Origin: Nitrospiraceae bacterium
GTDB taxonomy: Bacteria > Nitrospirota > Nitrospiria > Nitrospirales > UBA8639
Assembly (NCBI GenBank): GCA_020632595.1
Contig: JACKFF010000015.1
Coordinates: 1 to 64,000 of the forward strand
Length of the DNA stretch: 64,000 nt
Direction: 5' to 3'
Shown: piece by piece, positions 1 to 9,157 of the stretch
How the letters are laid out: each line of letters opens with the position of its first letter
Position numbering within the stretch: the first letter of the stretch is position 1
Made by a program: the position numbers and the translations under genes
The notes under the pieces: generated by a model
What the model was told of the DNA's origin: nothing
What the model saw: only the letters and a program-made list of their open reading frames with translations
Databases searched by the model: none

Positions 1-502
1 TGTTTTTTATCATGCCCCTGGCATAGTTCAGTCCAAATAAGAGAACGGTCTAGGAGTAAAGGTTCTGGTGTTCCAGGTTAGGTTGAGCGCCGCGGTGGAC
101 AAGTTGGGCTGTATGGATGGTCTCGATCGATCGACCCCATCCAAGGATGTGGCTTGGTTCTGGAAACTTCTTGGGAAATCCTGTAATTTCAGGGGTCTAT
201 GGCGATTTTCGTTGCTGAGTTAGGCTTAGCTTTAGGATTTGTTGCATGCCCTGAATACGGTGTGCTTCCCTCGGACGACCTTCCTCAACCGCTCTTTGAC
301 GCCATGACCAGTGTGGTCTTCTTTTCGTACACCACTTCTTAGGGAAAGCCGGTTTGGGTAGGTGAATCGTCATGACAAGATTTCTCAATCGATGGAATAG
401 GCCTTTAGCCCTGATTGACAGGGACTGACATGTCTGTTAATTATTTTATTAGCAACAATGAAGTTGCTGTTCATTCGGGAAGAGGTGGTTGTGGACAATG
501 GG
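1..502. other. Gene-free stretch at window start
   Basis: I see no convincing coding region here. A 63-codon open frame on the minus strand (197-388) has no ribosome binding site and no recognisable family. A short perfect hairpin (AGCAAC / GTTGCT, 451-456 with 463-468) sits just before the strong terminator at 503-539. The terminator therefore has no protein gene upstream of it inside the window. It may end a transcript that begins outside the window, or a small RNA within this stretch. Confidence 0.5.
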
Positions 503-539
503 CGTCCAATTCCTTAGAGGGGATTGGGCGTTTTTTTTT
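503..539 (+). terminator. Rho-independent terminator
   Basis: The arms 503-513 (CGTCCAATTCC) and 520-530 (GGGATTGGGCG) pair over 11 bp with two G-U wobbles. The loop is 6 nt and nine T residues follow at 531-539. This is a textbook intrinsic terminator for plus-strand transcription. No coding sequence is visible upstream, so what it terminates is unknown. Confidence 0.85.
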
Positions 540-670
540 ATTTTAGTCGAATGCGAAAAATGGGAGATGGGTCGAGGGAACTGACACTTTGAATCGACAA
601 TCTTTCTAAACGAACGGTTTAGCCATTAGGTAAGAAACAGCATTCATACTCCATCATTCGAGGAGCGAAC

Positions 671-754
671 GGTGGGGAAGGTGGCAAAGGCGCCACTGCC
701 CGGGCAAGGCGGACGAATCCGACCGTAGCTCAGGCAGTTGGCGCTTTTTTTTTT
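671..754 (+). promoter_or_regulatory. Structured leader with terminator/antiterminator before nirC
   Basis: A strong intrinsic terminator lies in the 5' leader of nirC. GCGCCA (690-695) pairs with TGGCGC (739-744), CTGCC (696-700) pairs with GGCAG (733-737) with T738 bulged, and ten T residues follow (745-754). It ends 32 bp before the nirC start, with no gene between. An alternative hairpin, GGTGGC (680-685) with GCCACT (692-697), uses the same bases as the 5' terminator arm, so the two cannot form together. A small inner hairpin (CGGA CGAA TCCG, about 710-721) caps the structure. I infer transcription attenuation or a riboswitch-like control of nitrite uptake. The ligand or factor is unknown. 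The pairing is read by eye and no known riboswitch class fits well. Confidence 0.65.
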
Positions 755-786
755 GACAACTGTACAACTTGGTTAAGGAGAACGTC

Positions 787-1677
787 ATGCATACGGTGGA
801 TGTCGAACGGATGGTTCAGCTGGCAGAGAGGAAAGTGGGGTATCTCCAAAGCAATCCCATCGGATACCTCGTTTTATCCGCCCTGGCAGGTATTTATCTC
901 GGGTTTGGGATCTGCCTGATCTTCAGTGTGGGTGCTCCATTTTGGTCCGGAGGTTCTGCCGGATTGAAACTCGTAATGGGCGTCTCATTTGGCATTGCGC
1001 TGACGCTCGTCATCTTTGCGGGATCGGAACTATTTACCGGAAACAATATGGTGTGTGCCCTTGGTGCTCTGGCCAAGGCCATCACCATAAAAGAGGCCGG
1101 GCTGATTTTTTTCTGGTCCTTTACAGGCAATCTCGTCGGATCATTGGGGTTGGCTTGGTTGGTCGCCTATTCAGGCGTGGTGGGAAAGGCGCCGCAAAGC
1201 GATCTGTTGCTGCACGTGGCATCCCTCAAAATGAATCTACCGATAGGTGAACTGTTTATTCGCGGGATTCTTTGCAACTGGCTTGTGTGTTTGGCGGTGT
1301 GGACGGCATCCCGCACGACCAATGATGCGGCTAAAATCATGCTGATTTTCTGGTGCCTCTTCGCGTTCATCGGAAGCGGGTTTGAGCACAGCATTGCGAA
1401 TCAATCGCTACTGGGAATCGCGCTATTTCTTCCACATGGTCCGGATGTTTCCTGGGCCGGGTTTTTCTGGAATCAGATGTGGGTGGTATCCGGAAATATC
1501 GTCGGTGGGGTCGTGTTTATGGGAGGTGCCTATTGGATCATCAGTCCTGTGAGTGGGTGGATCAAGAAAACAGAAAGGGTCGTGGAATGTGCCGCACCTG
1601 AATCGTCACGGCCGATTAATCTACCAGCGGAGGGGAAATTATCATCTCATCCCCTGGCTGTTGCTGGGAAAAATTAG
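787..1677 (+). CDS. nirC: Formate/nitrite transporter family protein (NirC-like)
   Basis: This 296-residue integral membrane channel or permease of the FNT family probably imports nitrite across the cytoplasmic membrane for assimilation. The N-terminus runs into a first membrane segment at about residues 22-45, and several further hydrophobic segments follow in the FNT pattern, with Gly-rich helices. I start at ATG 787 because AAGGAG at 775-780 stands 6 nt upstream. A TTG at 769 in the same frame has no such site. It is followed after 53 bp by the siroheme nitrite reductase gene, which makes nitrite a better substrate guess than formate. Expression is probably gated by the terminator in its leader. 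Family assignment is firm; the exact substrate is inferred from context. Confidence 0.88.
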   Translation: MHTVDVERMVQLAERKVGYLQSNPIGYLVLSALAGIYLGFGICLIFSVGAPFWSGGSAGLKLVMGVSFGIALTLVIFAGSELFTGNNMVCALGALAKAITIKEAGLIFFWSFTGNLVGSLGLAWLVAYSGVVGKAPQSDLLLHVASLKMNLPIGELFIRGILCNWLVCLAVWTASRTTNDAAKIMLIFWCLFAFIGSGFEHSIANQSLLGIALFLPHGPDVSWAGFFWNQMWVVSGNIVGGVVFMGGAYWIISPVSGWIKKTERVVECAAPESSRPINLPAEGKLSSHPLAVAGKN

Positions 1678-1730
1678 AAAATCCCACGGATTGTTGAGGA
1701 AATCGAGAAAGACAGCAGGAAGGGATTCTC

Positions 1731-3344
1731 ATGAATAAGATTGAAGTGCTCAAGGGGGAAAAAGACGGCTTGGACATCAAAGAGGATATTGCCCGATATG
1801 CCGAATTAGGGTGGGAGGCGATCCCGGATGAAGATATTCAACGCCTGAAATGGCATGGATTATTTTTGCGAAATCCCACGCCGGGATACTTCATGATTCG
1901 CGTGCGGATTCCAGGAGGAAGAACCACGTCGGTCCAGATGCGCACATTGGCGCACCTCGCAAACACATTTGGAAACGGTGTGCTGGATCTGACGACCCGT
2001 CAGCAGTTTCAATTACGCCATATGAAGATTGAGCATGTGCCGGAAGTGTTTCGTCAAATGGAAGAGGCGGGCTTGTACTCGTTACAAACCGGCATGGATA
2101 ACGTCCGCAACATCATGACTTGCCCGGTGGCAGGGTTGACGGCGCAGGAACAACTGGACGCCACGGATCTGGTCAAGCGGCTCACAGAAGAACTGGTCGG
2201 GCATCGGGCATATTCGAATCTTCCACGAAAATTTAACATGGCGATTACCGGTTGTCTTGACAATTGCTTACATCTTGAAACACAAGATCTGGCGCTGGTG
2301 CCTGCCAGGGTCGAGGGGGAGGGCAGTGCGGTCACTGGATTTAACCTGTTGGCCGGAGGCAAACTTGGATCCGGCGGGTATCGCATTGCCACCCCACTCG
2401 ACGTGTTCGTGACTCCTGGGGAAGTCGTGGCGGTGACCGGAGCCATCCTTCGGGTCTTTCGGAATCATGGATGCCGGGACTCCCGTACGACTGCCAGATT
2501 GGCGTTTTTGTTGGATGACTGGGGCGAAGAACGATTTCGTCTGGAAGTGCAGCGGGAAGTGGGATGGGAATTGTCGCGAGCGGGGACCGATGTGCGGAAG
2601 TCGTCAGTCAACGATCATATGGGTGTCTATCGGCAAAAGCAGTCAGGCTTGAGCTATGTGGGGCTCAAAATTCCCGTCGGCCGTATTCAGGCAAATGATT
2701 TACATGGAATAGCCGGTCTGGCCGACGTCTATGGCACGGGAGAACTCCGCCTGGCAGCCAATCAAGCGGTCATCATGCCCAACGTTTCGGACCGGGTGTT
2801 GGGAGACCTGACGGAGGAGCCTTTATTACAACGCTTTGTGTACAATCCCACCCCGGTACAAAAGGGCCTGGTCAGTTGCGTAGGGAGTGACTACTGTAAT
2901 CTTGCAGTCATTGAATCCAAAAGTCGGGCGATGGAAACCGCCAAACGCATTGAAGCGAGGATCGGTACGGAGATGAAACCCATCACCATGCACTGGTCGG
3001 GATGTCCGGCAGGCTGCGGGAATCATCTTGTAGCCGATGTCGGTTTGTTAGGGAAAAAGATTAAAGTCAAAGGGCAAGTGGTCGAAGCCGTGGATATTTT
3101 TGTGGGTGGCCGTTCCGGCCCTGATCCCAAACCGGCCATCAAGTTATTGGAAGATGTCCCATGCGATTCCCTGGCCGAGGTCCTAAGCGGAATTCTTCCG
3201 TACCATTCCCGGGAGAAGATGCATCGCACAAAGGCAAAAACCATAAGTAAGCGCAGCCTATCCCGGCGGGTCATTGATCCTGATACGACAATCAGCGGAA
3301 GGAACCAAACCGCGGCTACTTTACTTATCTCACCAATGAATTAA
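1731..3344 (+). CDS. nirA: Ferredoxin-nitrite reductase (siroheme, 4Fe-4S)
   Basis: The enzyme reduces nitrite to ammonium with six electrons, usually from ferredoxin, for nitrogen assimilation in the cytoplasm. The 537-residue protein has the two-fold nitrite/sulfite reductase architecture: ferredoxin-like half-domains near residues 55-120 and 305-370, each followed by a 4Fe-4S/siroheme domain. The cluster ligands are visible as C383-x5-C389 and C425-x3-C429. RBS AGGAAGGG at 1717-1724 precedes ATG 1731. The length fits plant/cyanobacterial-type NirA. A sulfite reductase is the alternative, but adjacency to an FNT transporter favours nitrite. A weak hairpin (CTCCAA/TTGGAG, 3346-3362) follows the stop. 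Confidence 0.88.
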   Translation: MNKIEVLKGEKDGLDIKEDIARYAELGWEAIPDEDIQRLKWHGLFLRNPTPGYFMIRVRIPGGRTTSVQMRTLAHLANTFGNGVLDLTTRQQFQLRHMKIEHVPEVFRQMEEAGLYSLQTGMDNVRNIMTCPVAGLTAQEQLDATDLVKRLTEELVGHRAYSNLPRKFNMAITGCLDNCLHLETQDLALVPARVEGEGSAVTGFNLLAGGKLGSGGYRIATPLDVFVTPGEVVAVTGAILRVFRNHGCRDSRTTARLAFLLDDWGEERFRLEVQREVGWELSRAGTDVRKSSVNDHMGVYRQKQSGLSYVGLKIPVGRIQANDLHGIAGLADVYGTGELRLAANQAVIMPNVSDRVLGDLTEEPLLQRFVYNPTPVQKGLVSCVGSDYCNLAVIESKSRAMETAKRIEARIGTEMKPITMHWSGCPAGCGNHLVADVGLLGKKIKVKGQVVEAVDIFVGGRSGPDPKPAIKLLEDVPCDSLAEVLSGILPYHSREKMHRTKAKTISKRSLSRRVIDPDTTISGRNQTAATLLISPMN

Positions 3345-3445
3345 GCTCCAACCTGTTTGGAGATTTCTACCATCTATTGGGTAGACGTAGCATGGTTTCA
3401 AAGCTATTCTGATATCATGTCCCTATCACCTGCCTTTTACAGGAC

Positions 3446-3964
3446 ATGATTAAGCTTCTTGCCAAATTGCTCCGCGTCCTGAATTCCGAAACCGATCCAG
3501 GGCAAATTTCTTTGGGATTGTGTTTTGCGATGGTCGTAGGGCTCACCCCGCTTGTGAGCTTGCACAACCTATTTGTGCTTTTGCTGGTATTTATTCTGCG
3601 CGTGAATCTATCGGCTTTTGTGTTGGGGCTGGCGCTGTTTACGGGAATTGCCTATCTGCTTGATCCGCTTTTCCACCGGCTTGGGCTGGCCGTTCTGACC
3701 GCTTCGTCCCTGGCAGATCTTTGGACCTCCCTCTATCAATCCGTGTGGTGGCGACTGGAGCATTTCAATAATTCTATTGTGATGGGCAGCCTGGTGTTTT
3801 CGGTTGCGATGTTTGTCCCTGTTCTTCTGCTTTTGAACTTCCTGATACGTCGCTATCGCCAACATGTTATGGCTTGGGTCCAAAAAAGCAGGATTATGCA
3901 AATGTTCAAAGCCAGTAAGTTGTATCAGACCTATGAAACCCTTTCGTCATGGAGGCCGGGCTGA
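3446..3964 (+). CDS. TIGR03546 family membrane protein
   Basis: This is a 172-residue protein with an N-terminal cytoplasmic stretch and about four hydrophobic segments (roughly residues 25-70, 75-95 and 110-132), ending in a basic tail. The opening motif (lysine-rich start, then SETDPGQISLGLCFAM) matches the TIGR03546/DUF2062-like family, whose function is unknown. The stop overlaps the start of the next gene (TGATG), and that gene is the TIGR03545 family, the partner normally found beside this one. The two are probably co-translated and may work together at the membrane. No biochemical role is claimed. Confidence 0.75.
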   Translation: MIKLLAKLLRVLNSETDPGQISLGLCFAMVVGLTPLVSLHNLFVLLLVFILRVNLSAFVLGLALFTGIAYLLDPLFHRLGLAVLTASSLADLWTSLYQSVWWRLEHFNNSIVMGSLVFSVAMFVPVLLLLNFLIRRYRQHVMAWVQKSRIMQMFKASKLYQTYETLSSWRPG

Positions 3965-5754
3965 TGACGAAATGGATCCGGTGGTGGGGACTTGGAGCGT
4001 TTGTGGTGTTTGCGGCCATTGTGGGTTGTGTGTGGATATTTTTTGTGGATGGCTGGGTGAAAGGTGCAATTGAAGCGGCGGGGACCAAAGCTGTAGGAGC
4101 CAAGGTGGAGGTTGAGGCGGCCGATCTCAGCTTGTTTCCGGCAGGACTCTCCTTGACGAGACTGCAAGTGACAAATCCCAAGACGCCTATGACGAATGCG
4201 GTGGAAGCTGCCAGGGTGACAATGAGTCTAGACGGATTGAACCTGCTTCGGAGAAAAGTCATTGTTGAGGAAATGACTGTGGAAGGGGTTCGATTGGATA
4301 CTCCCAGAATCACATCCGGCGCCGTTAAGCCCGTCTCAGATGTGTCTCCTGAAGAGGAGCCCGGAATGTTTTCTGTTGCTCTTCCGGCTCTAGAAGTGCC
4401 TGACGTGAATGAAATTTTAGAGAACGAAGATCTGGAAACGCTCCGATTGATTGAAGCGCTGAAGGGAGATATGCAGCGGGAACAAGAGGCGTGGGAATCA
4501 CGACTCAAGACGTTACCCGGAAAAGCCCAGCTCACCCAATATGAGGAGCGGGTAAGAAAATTAAAAAAAGCCGGGAAGGGAGGATTGGAGGGCTTGCTGG
4601 GAGGGGTTAGCGAAGTGCAAGCGTTGAAGCAGGATATTGAGCAGGAAATTGCCTCTCTCACAGGCGCCAAAAAGGAATTTGAAGATACTGTGGCGTTGTT
4701 CCGTACTCGGTTGCAGCAGATTCAAACCGCACCACAACGGGATATTCAGCACCTCAAGGCCAAATATAATTTGTCCCCCGAAGGATTGGCCAATATGAGC
4801 CAAACGCTATTAGGGCCGCAGATTGGATCGTGGGTTCACGAGGGGGCGGCTTGGTATGAGCGAGCGAAGCCGCTTCTGGAAGGAGCACGGACAGTGGGAG
4901 GGGAGGAAGGTCCTCAGGTGCACAAGCCTTTGCGGGGGAAGGGCCTGGATGTGCATTTCAAGGAAGCGCATCCGCTCCCGGACTTTCTGATTCGTTTGAC
5001 GAAGGTATCGGTCGATTTAGACCTAGGGGAGTTGGCGGGGACTGTTCACAATATTACCACCGATCAACCGACTTTGGGACAACCCACGACATTCGCCCTT
5101 TCCGGGGACCGGTTGAAAGGGGTCCAGTCTGTCTCATTGGAAGGGGCTCTCAACCACGTGGAGCCAGCCGATTCCCAGGATCAGTTGAGGGTGCAGGCGA
5201 AAGGGTATGAACTGACCAATCTCGCATTGTTCAAAGATGCCAAGTGGCCGGTTACCCTGATGAGCGGGATGAGCGATCTCAATGTGAACACAGAACTCAA
5301 GGGCCAGGCCTTAACGGTTCATGGCGTCGGGAATCTTCGTGGCCTTCACCTGTCCGCAGGAAGGGAGGATGATTCCAATCCTTTGACCAAAGCCCTCAGC
5401 TCTGCCGTGACTGGTATTTCCCAATTGTCTATTCAGGCCGCTGTGACGGGGACATTGGAGCAACCTGATGTCACGATATCCTCCGACCTGGATCGTATAC
5501 TTCAGGATGCGGCTGGCAAGATGGTGAATGAATTGGCTGCGAAGTTTGGTGCTGAGCTTCAATCGGCCATCTCGGCGAAAATTGCAGAACCGATGCAACA
5601 ACTCAAGAATAAGTTATCCGGGTTTGAACGGATTGCCGGTGAGTTGACGGAGCGGGTCACGCAGCATCATGATGTGCTCAACAGTCTTCTGGAAAAAAGT
5701 CTTCCCAACAAAGGTCTAAAGGATCTTCCCGGCGGGTTCAAACTTCCCTTTTAA
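3964..5754 (+). CDS. TIGR03545 family protein (AsmA-like, membrane-anchored)
   Basis: This is a 596-residue protein with one N-terminal membrane anchor (about residues 8-30) followed by a periplasmic region. It begins like AsmA-type envelope proteins (repeating LSLTRLQV, VEAARVTM and MTVEGVRLDTP strands), has a charged probable coiled coil at about 150-250, and ends in an amphipathic helical tail. I use ATG 3964, which overlaps the upstream stop as TGATG and has GGAGG at 3951-3955. An earlier in-frame ATG at 3949 lies inside the upstream gene. The AsmA-like features suggest an envelope or lipid-transport role, but the family is uncharacterised. Confidence 0.72.
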   Translation: MTKWIRWWGLGAFVVFAAIVGCVWIFFVDGWVKGAIEAAGTKAVGAKVEVEAADLSLFPAGLSLTRLQVTNPKTPMTNAVEAARVTMSLDGLNLLRRKVIVEEMTVEGVRLDTPRITSGAVKPVSDVSPEEEPGMFSVALPALEVPDVNEILENEDLETLRLIEALKGDMQREQEAWESRLKTLPGKAQLTQYEERVRKLKKAGKGGLEGLLGGVSEVQALKQDIEQEIASLTGAKKEFEDTVALFRTRLQQIQTAPQRDIQHLKAKYNLSPEGLANMSQTLLGPQIGSWVHEGAAWYERAKPLLEGARTVGGEEGPQVHKPLRGKGLDVHFKEAHPLPDFLIRLTKVSVDLDLGELAGTVHNITTDQPTLGQPTTFALSGDRLKGVQSVSLEGALNHVEPADSQDQLRVQAKGYELTNLALFKDAKWPVTLMSGMSDLNVNTELKGQALTVHGVGNLRGLHLSAGREDDSNPLTKALSSAVTGISQLSIQAAVTGTLEQPDVTISSDLDRILQDAAGKMVNELAAKFGAELQSAISAKIAEPMQQLKNKLSGFERIAGELTERVTQHHDVLNSLLEKSLPNKGLKDLPGGFKLPF

Positions 5755-5773
5755 CCGTGACCTCAAATATGTA

Positions 5774-7192
5774 TTAAAATTCACAAAGCTTGTTGTAGGC
5801 GTCCAAGGCTGCAACTTTGTAGCATTCCGCTAGCGTGGGATAATTGAAGACTGTCGTAAGGAAGTATTCCAGCCCCCGTTCGGTATGGAGGATGGCCTGT
5901 CCGATGTGAATCAGCTCGGTTGCTCCCGTCCCGATCACGTGCACGCCCAATAGCCGGTGATCGATTCGATGAAATAACAGTTTCAACATGCCGTTTGGAT
6001 CTCCCATAATTGTGCCCCTTGCGATTTCGCGGTAACGGGCGACTCCCACCTCATAGGGAACTTTTTCAAGTGTCAGCTGCTCCTCCGTAGCTCCTACCAT
6101 AGAAATTTCCGGAATGGCATAAATGCCAACAGGAAACTGGCTTGTCATCGGTGTGGCTTCCATGTCGAAGGCATAGCAGGCCGCTAAACGGCCCTGCTCG
6201 GAAGATGTGGCCGCCAGGCTTGGGAAGCCGATGACATCGCCCGCAGCCAGAATATGCGGGACGGCCGTGCGATATTGCGAATCGACTTGCAGGCGGCCAC
6301 GGGCATCCACGGTCAATCCGGCCTTTTCGAGTTGGAGTGTCGACGTGGCTCCCGTTCGTCCGACAGAATAGAGGACCAGGCCTGAGACCAGTCGTTTTCC
6401 GGAGGCCAAATGGATCACGACTTTTGGTGATGGTGTGCTCGCGATTTCTAATTTTTCGACAGTTTCACCGAGGCGAAAAGTCACCTGGTGATTACGCATC
6501 TGATAAATGAGTTCATCGACGATTTCGCCATCCAGAAATTCCAATGGTCGGATTCGTGTATCCACAAGGGTGACTTCTACGCCAAGTGCGCCTAACATTG
6601 AGGCATATTCAATGCCGATGATCCCGGCTCCAACCACAGTCATGGTTCGTGGGAGCTGTTCTAGTTGGATGATGTTATCACTGTCGAGAATATATTGGCC
6701 GTCAATGGCAATGTTCGGTGGTGGCGTGGGGATGGTTCCCACAGCAATCAGAATGTGGGCGCTCGACAGGGTTTGTGAATGTTGGTCGGTGTGAATCAAT
6801 AGAGTGTGAGGATCCACAAAGGAGGCTTCCCCTTGTAAGAATTCCACATCGTTTCTTCGTAATTGATCGTTGATCACTTCACCTTCAATGCGAATGACTT
6901 CTGCCACGCGAGTGATCAGTTGCTCGGCCGTGGGTCGTATTTTCGCGGTGTCCGATAGACGACCCCAATGTTGATGGGGTCCGGTAAAGGACAAAACGGC
7001 TTCACGAAAGGTTTTACTGGGAATGGTTCCGGTCTCTAAACAGGAGCCGCCGACGGCACGCTTCTTTTCAATAACCGCCACGCGTTTTCCTACTTTGGCT
7101 GCTTGAATGGCCGCCCGTTGTCCGGCCGGTCCGCTACCGATACAAATCAGGTCGTATTGAAATGCTGAAGGTGTCGTGATCCGGGAGCTCAT
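5774..7192 (-). CDS. sthA: Soluble pyridine nucleotide transhydrogenase (Si-specific)
   Basis: This FAD flavoprotein (472 residues) transfers hydride between NADPH and NAD+ in the cytoplasm to balance the two pools. It carries the N-terminal FAD dinucleotide fold (GSGPAG, about residues 16-21), a second NAD fold (VVGAGIIGIEYASMLG, mid-protein) and a C-terminal dimerisation domain. In the region that holds the redox disulfide in lipoamide dehydrogenases the sequence is GGSCLETGTIPSK. Only one cysteine is present, as expected for SthA, and this argues against a dihydrolipoamide dehydrogenase. I chose ATG 7192 because the FAD motif then falls at the family's usual distance. A GTG at 7231 would add 13 residues. 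Confidence 0.85.
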   Translation of the reverse strand: MSSRITTPSAFQYDLICIGSGPAGQRAAIQAAKVGKRVAVIEKKRAVGGSCLETGTIPSKTFREAVLSFTGPHQHWGRLSDTAKIRPTAEQLITRVAEVIRIEGEVINDQLRRNDVEFLQGEASFVDPHTLLIHTDQHSQTLSSAHILIAVGTIPTPPPNIAIDGQYILDSDNIIQLEQLPRTMTVVGAGIIGIEYASMLGALGVEVTLVDTRIRPLEFLDGEIVDELIYQMRNHQVTFRLGETVEKLEIASTPSPKVVIHLASGKRLVSGLVLYSVGRTGATSTLQLEKAGLTVDARGRLQVDSQYRTAVPHILAAGDVIGFPSLAATSSEQGRLAACYAFDMEATPMTSQFPVGIYAIPEISMVGATEEQLTLEKVPYEVGVARYREIARGTIMGDPNGMLKLLFHRIDHRLLGVHVIGTGATELIHIGQAILHTERGLEYFLTTVFNYPTLAECYKVAALDAYNKLCEF

Positions 7193-7483
7193 GATGATAG
7201 AACGAAGGAGGATACCATAACAGGCCTGCACTCAAAGCATAGCGTGGCAAAAGAGACAAGTACAGGTCAAGCTACCTCTGGATCCTGATAGCTGCATGAT
7301 TGCTGTTGGGGTTAATAAGACAACCGGGGAGTGTGTCCACCCGTATATGCCTTGGTGGCCGGCGGAAATCCGGTTTGAAAGGGGGTAATAATCTTAGAAA
7401 TGTATATGGGCTGTCCATCTTGATCTGTGGTGACTTTCCCGGGATGTCGAGGAGCCTCTTTGTATGTCGGGGACAGGCGACGT

Positions 7484-8449
7484 TCAAGGTGTAGGGGCTC
7501 GTGTGAGCGTATGGATGATGATTTCCGGAAAGCAGAACAGCCGAATGGGAAACAGGGAGGTGCCGACTCCTCGAGAGGTGTACCCGCGCATGGATTGATA
7601 TTGCCAGGGGCCTGCCTTATAGGCTCTGGGGCAGCGGCAATGGGTAATGATGGGTTGGCTTCCTGGAAGACAGATTTGGCCTCCGTGTGAGTGGCCGCAG
7701 AGGTACAGATCCATCCCGGCAGTCGAGGCCTCAGGAATAATTTCCGGGGAATGCACTAAGAGAATTCGTACGGCGTCGGTGGGCGCGAGGCGTATGGCTT
7801 TCTCCAGGTCACCTGTTTCGTAATAATGGACATCATCTAATCCGAGGAGCCAAATCGCATCCGATCCCTTTTCCAGGGCTTGAGCTTCATTGAGGAGCAT
7901 GCGGATTCCGCATCGCTCAAGTCCTGGCACCATTTCCAACCAATCGTGATTCCCCAAAATGCCGGTGACGCCATACGGAGCCTGGATCGTGCTGACCAAT
8001 GACTCCATGAGTGTCAGTGTCTTGTCATAATGGCCATACGTGAGAAAGCGAAAATCGCCCGTCATGACGCACAGGTCGTATTGCAAGGTGGACAGAGCGG
8101 TCTGAAGCGCTTGGCCTTTATCGATCATCCCTTCGATATGAAGATCTGACAAATGCAGAATTCGAAATCCATCAAAGGATTCGGGCAGGTGAGGAATCGG
8201 GACGGTGTGCTCGACAATGCGATATTGGGAGGTATTCTTGACGGCCAGCGGCCAAAGGCCGGTCGACTTTAAGAGTGTTTTGATGAGCCAGGCAATGGCT
8301 GGAAATTCCTCCATGTGAATGTGGAGGTGATAACCTTTTAACAGAAGGGCCGAATAGTGGGCCTGCATTTCCATGCGTTGGCCTGCATGAGCAGACCCGA
8401 TCCGTTCCACTAATTTGGCAAAGGCTTCCTGGTCGTGGTGCTGGGGCAT
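7484..8449 (-). CDS. Metallophosphoesterase (YkuE/YaeI-like)
   Basis: This is a 321-residue calcineurin-like phosphoesterase. The metal-binding motifs appear in order: LSDLH, TGDF, GNHDW and a C-terminal GHSHGG. It also has an N-terminal helical region of about 85 residues and a mid-hydrophobic stretch before the catalytic domain. Relatives act on UDP-diacylglucosamine or as general phosphodiesterases, so the substrate cannot be fixed from sequence. A start at ATG 8449 is preferred to the TTG at 8464. No strong ribosome site is seen for either. It is divergent from the small gene beginning at 8491, so the two promoters share about 40 bp. Confidence 0.8.
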   Translation of the reverse strand: MPQHHDQEAFAKLVERIGSAHAGQRMEMQAHYSALLLKGYHLHIHMEEFPAIAWLIKTLLKSTGLWPLAVKNTSQYRIVEHTVPIPHLPESFDGFRILHLSDLHIEGMIDKGQALQTALSTLQYDLCVMTGDFRFLTYGHYDKTLTLMESLVSTIQAPYGVTGILGNHDWLEMVPGLERCGIRMLLNEAQALEKGSDAIWLLGLDDVHYYETGDLEKAIRLAPTDAVRILLVHSPEIIPEASTAGMDLYLCGHSHGGQICLPGSQPIITHCRCPRAYKAGPWQYQSMRGYTSRGVGTSLFPIRLFCFPEIIIHTLTRAPTP

Positions 8450-8490
8450 GTGCTTGTCAGCCAAGTGGAATCAGAGGTAGCATAATCATT

Positions 8491-8895
8491 ATGCAACGAT
8501 TAGATCTCATGAATCCCGGGTTGCCCGATATCCAATTTGTCCTCATGGTATTGGCATTATGTACGGCAGATCTCGAAACGATGAATGCCCCACGTTCTGT
8601 GAGAGAGACGGTCTTTAATCGGTGTTGGGCATTAATGCATGAAAGCCCTCCGCCTGTGAAGACGCAAGAGCGGGTCCTGGATTTGACCCTGAGTGATGAA
8701 GTCACTCTGGAGGCCTTGGTCCATGTGATCCGACAGACTTTCGAGGAGCATGGTTTTGTTGAATTGACCTGGGATCATCCACCAAGCGAACCGACACGAG
8801 AATCGACTCCTGAAGCTCGTCCCTTGATCGAGCGGTTAGAACAGTGGGAACCTCCTCCAGACAATTTGAATCCTCCAGCATCTTCATCGAACTAA
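8491..8895 (+). CDS. Hypothetical protein, 134 aa
   Basis: I do not recognise a family. The product is soluble and acidic, with no signal peptide or membrane segment. A helical N-terminal two-thirds (with RSVRETVFNRCWALMHE) is followed by a Pro/Glu/Ser-rich C-terminal tail after about residue 90. It is divergently arranged with the metallophosphoesterase gene. The open frame has coding-like codon use, but only a weak ribosome site precedes ATG 8491. Confidence 0.5.
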   Translation: MQRLDLMNPGLPDIQFVLMVLALCTADLETMNAPRSVRETVFNRCWALMHESPPPVKTQERVLDLTLSDEVTLEALVHVIRQTFEEHGFVELTWDHPPSEPTRESTPEARPLIERLEQWEPPPDNLNPPASSSN

Positions 8896-9157
8896 TTCTT
8901 TATCCTGACCGGCGAAGATTTTTTTGGCCGGGTCCCCGCCCTGATAGATGGAGATCATCTCTGCTCAGCGAAGGATCATCCTGTAACTTCTGGTACGCAA
9001 TAGCCCTGGAGCAAAAAAATATGAAACTGCGAAACGTGAGCCTCGTGATACTTAATGGGGGGTAAAAACAACCACCTGGAGAACAGGCGAACAACTCAAA
9101 AGGCAATGACCCTGTGAGATCTTGGTTGCGTAAACCTGTGTACGGACTTCCTGCACG

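Noticed and set aside
725..733. GTAGCTCAG resembling a tRNA D-arm
   Set aside because: It is part of the terminator region; no anticodon or T-arm with correct spacing follows.
671..740. Resemblance of the nirC leader to a cobalamin riboswitch (GGGAA, GGTG and CCACTG in order)
   Set aside because: The spacing is too short, the B12-box 3' region does not match, and there is no B12-related gene; the motifs are likely chance in a GC-rich hairpin.
5774..7192. Dihydrolipoamide dehydrogenase for the PDH complex
   Set aside because: Only one of the two redox-active cysteines is present, which is characteristic of soluble transhydrogenase.
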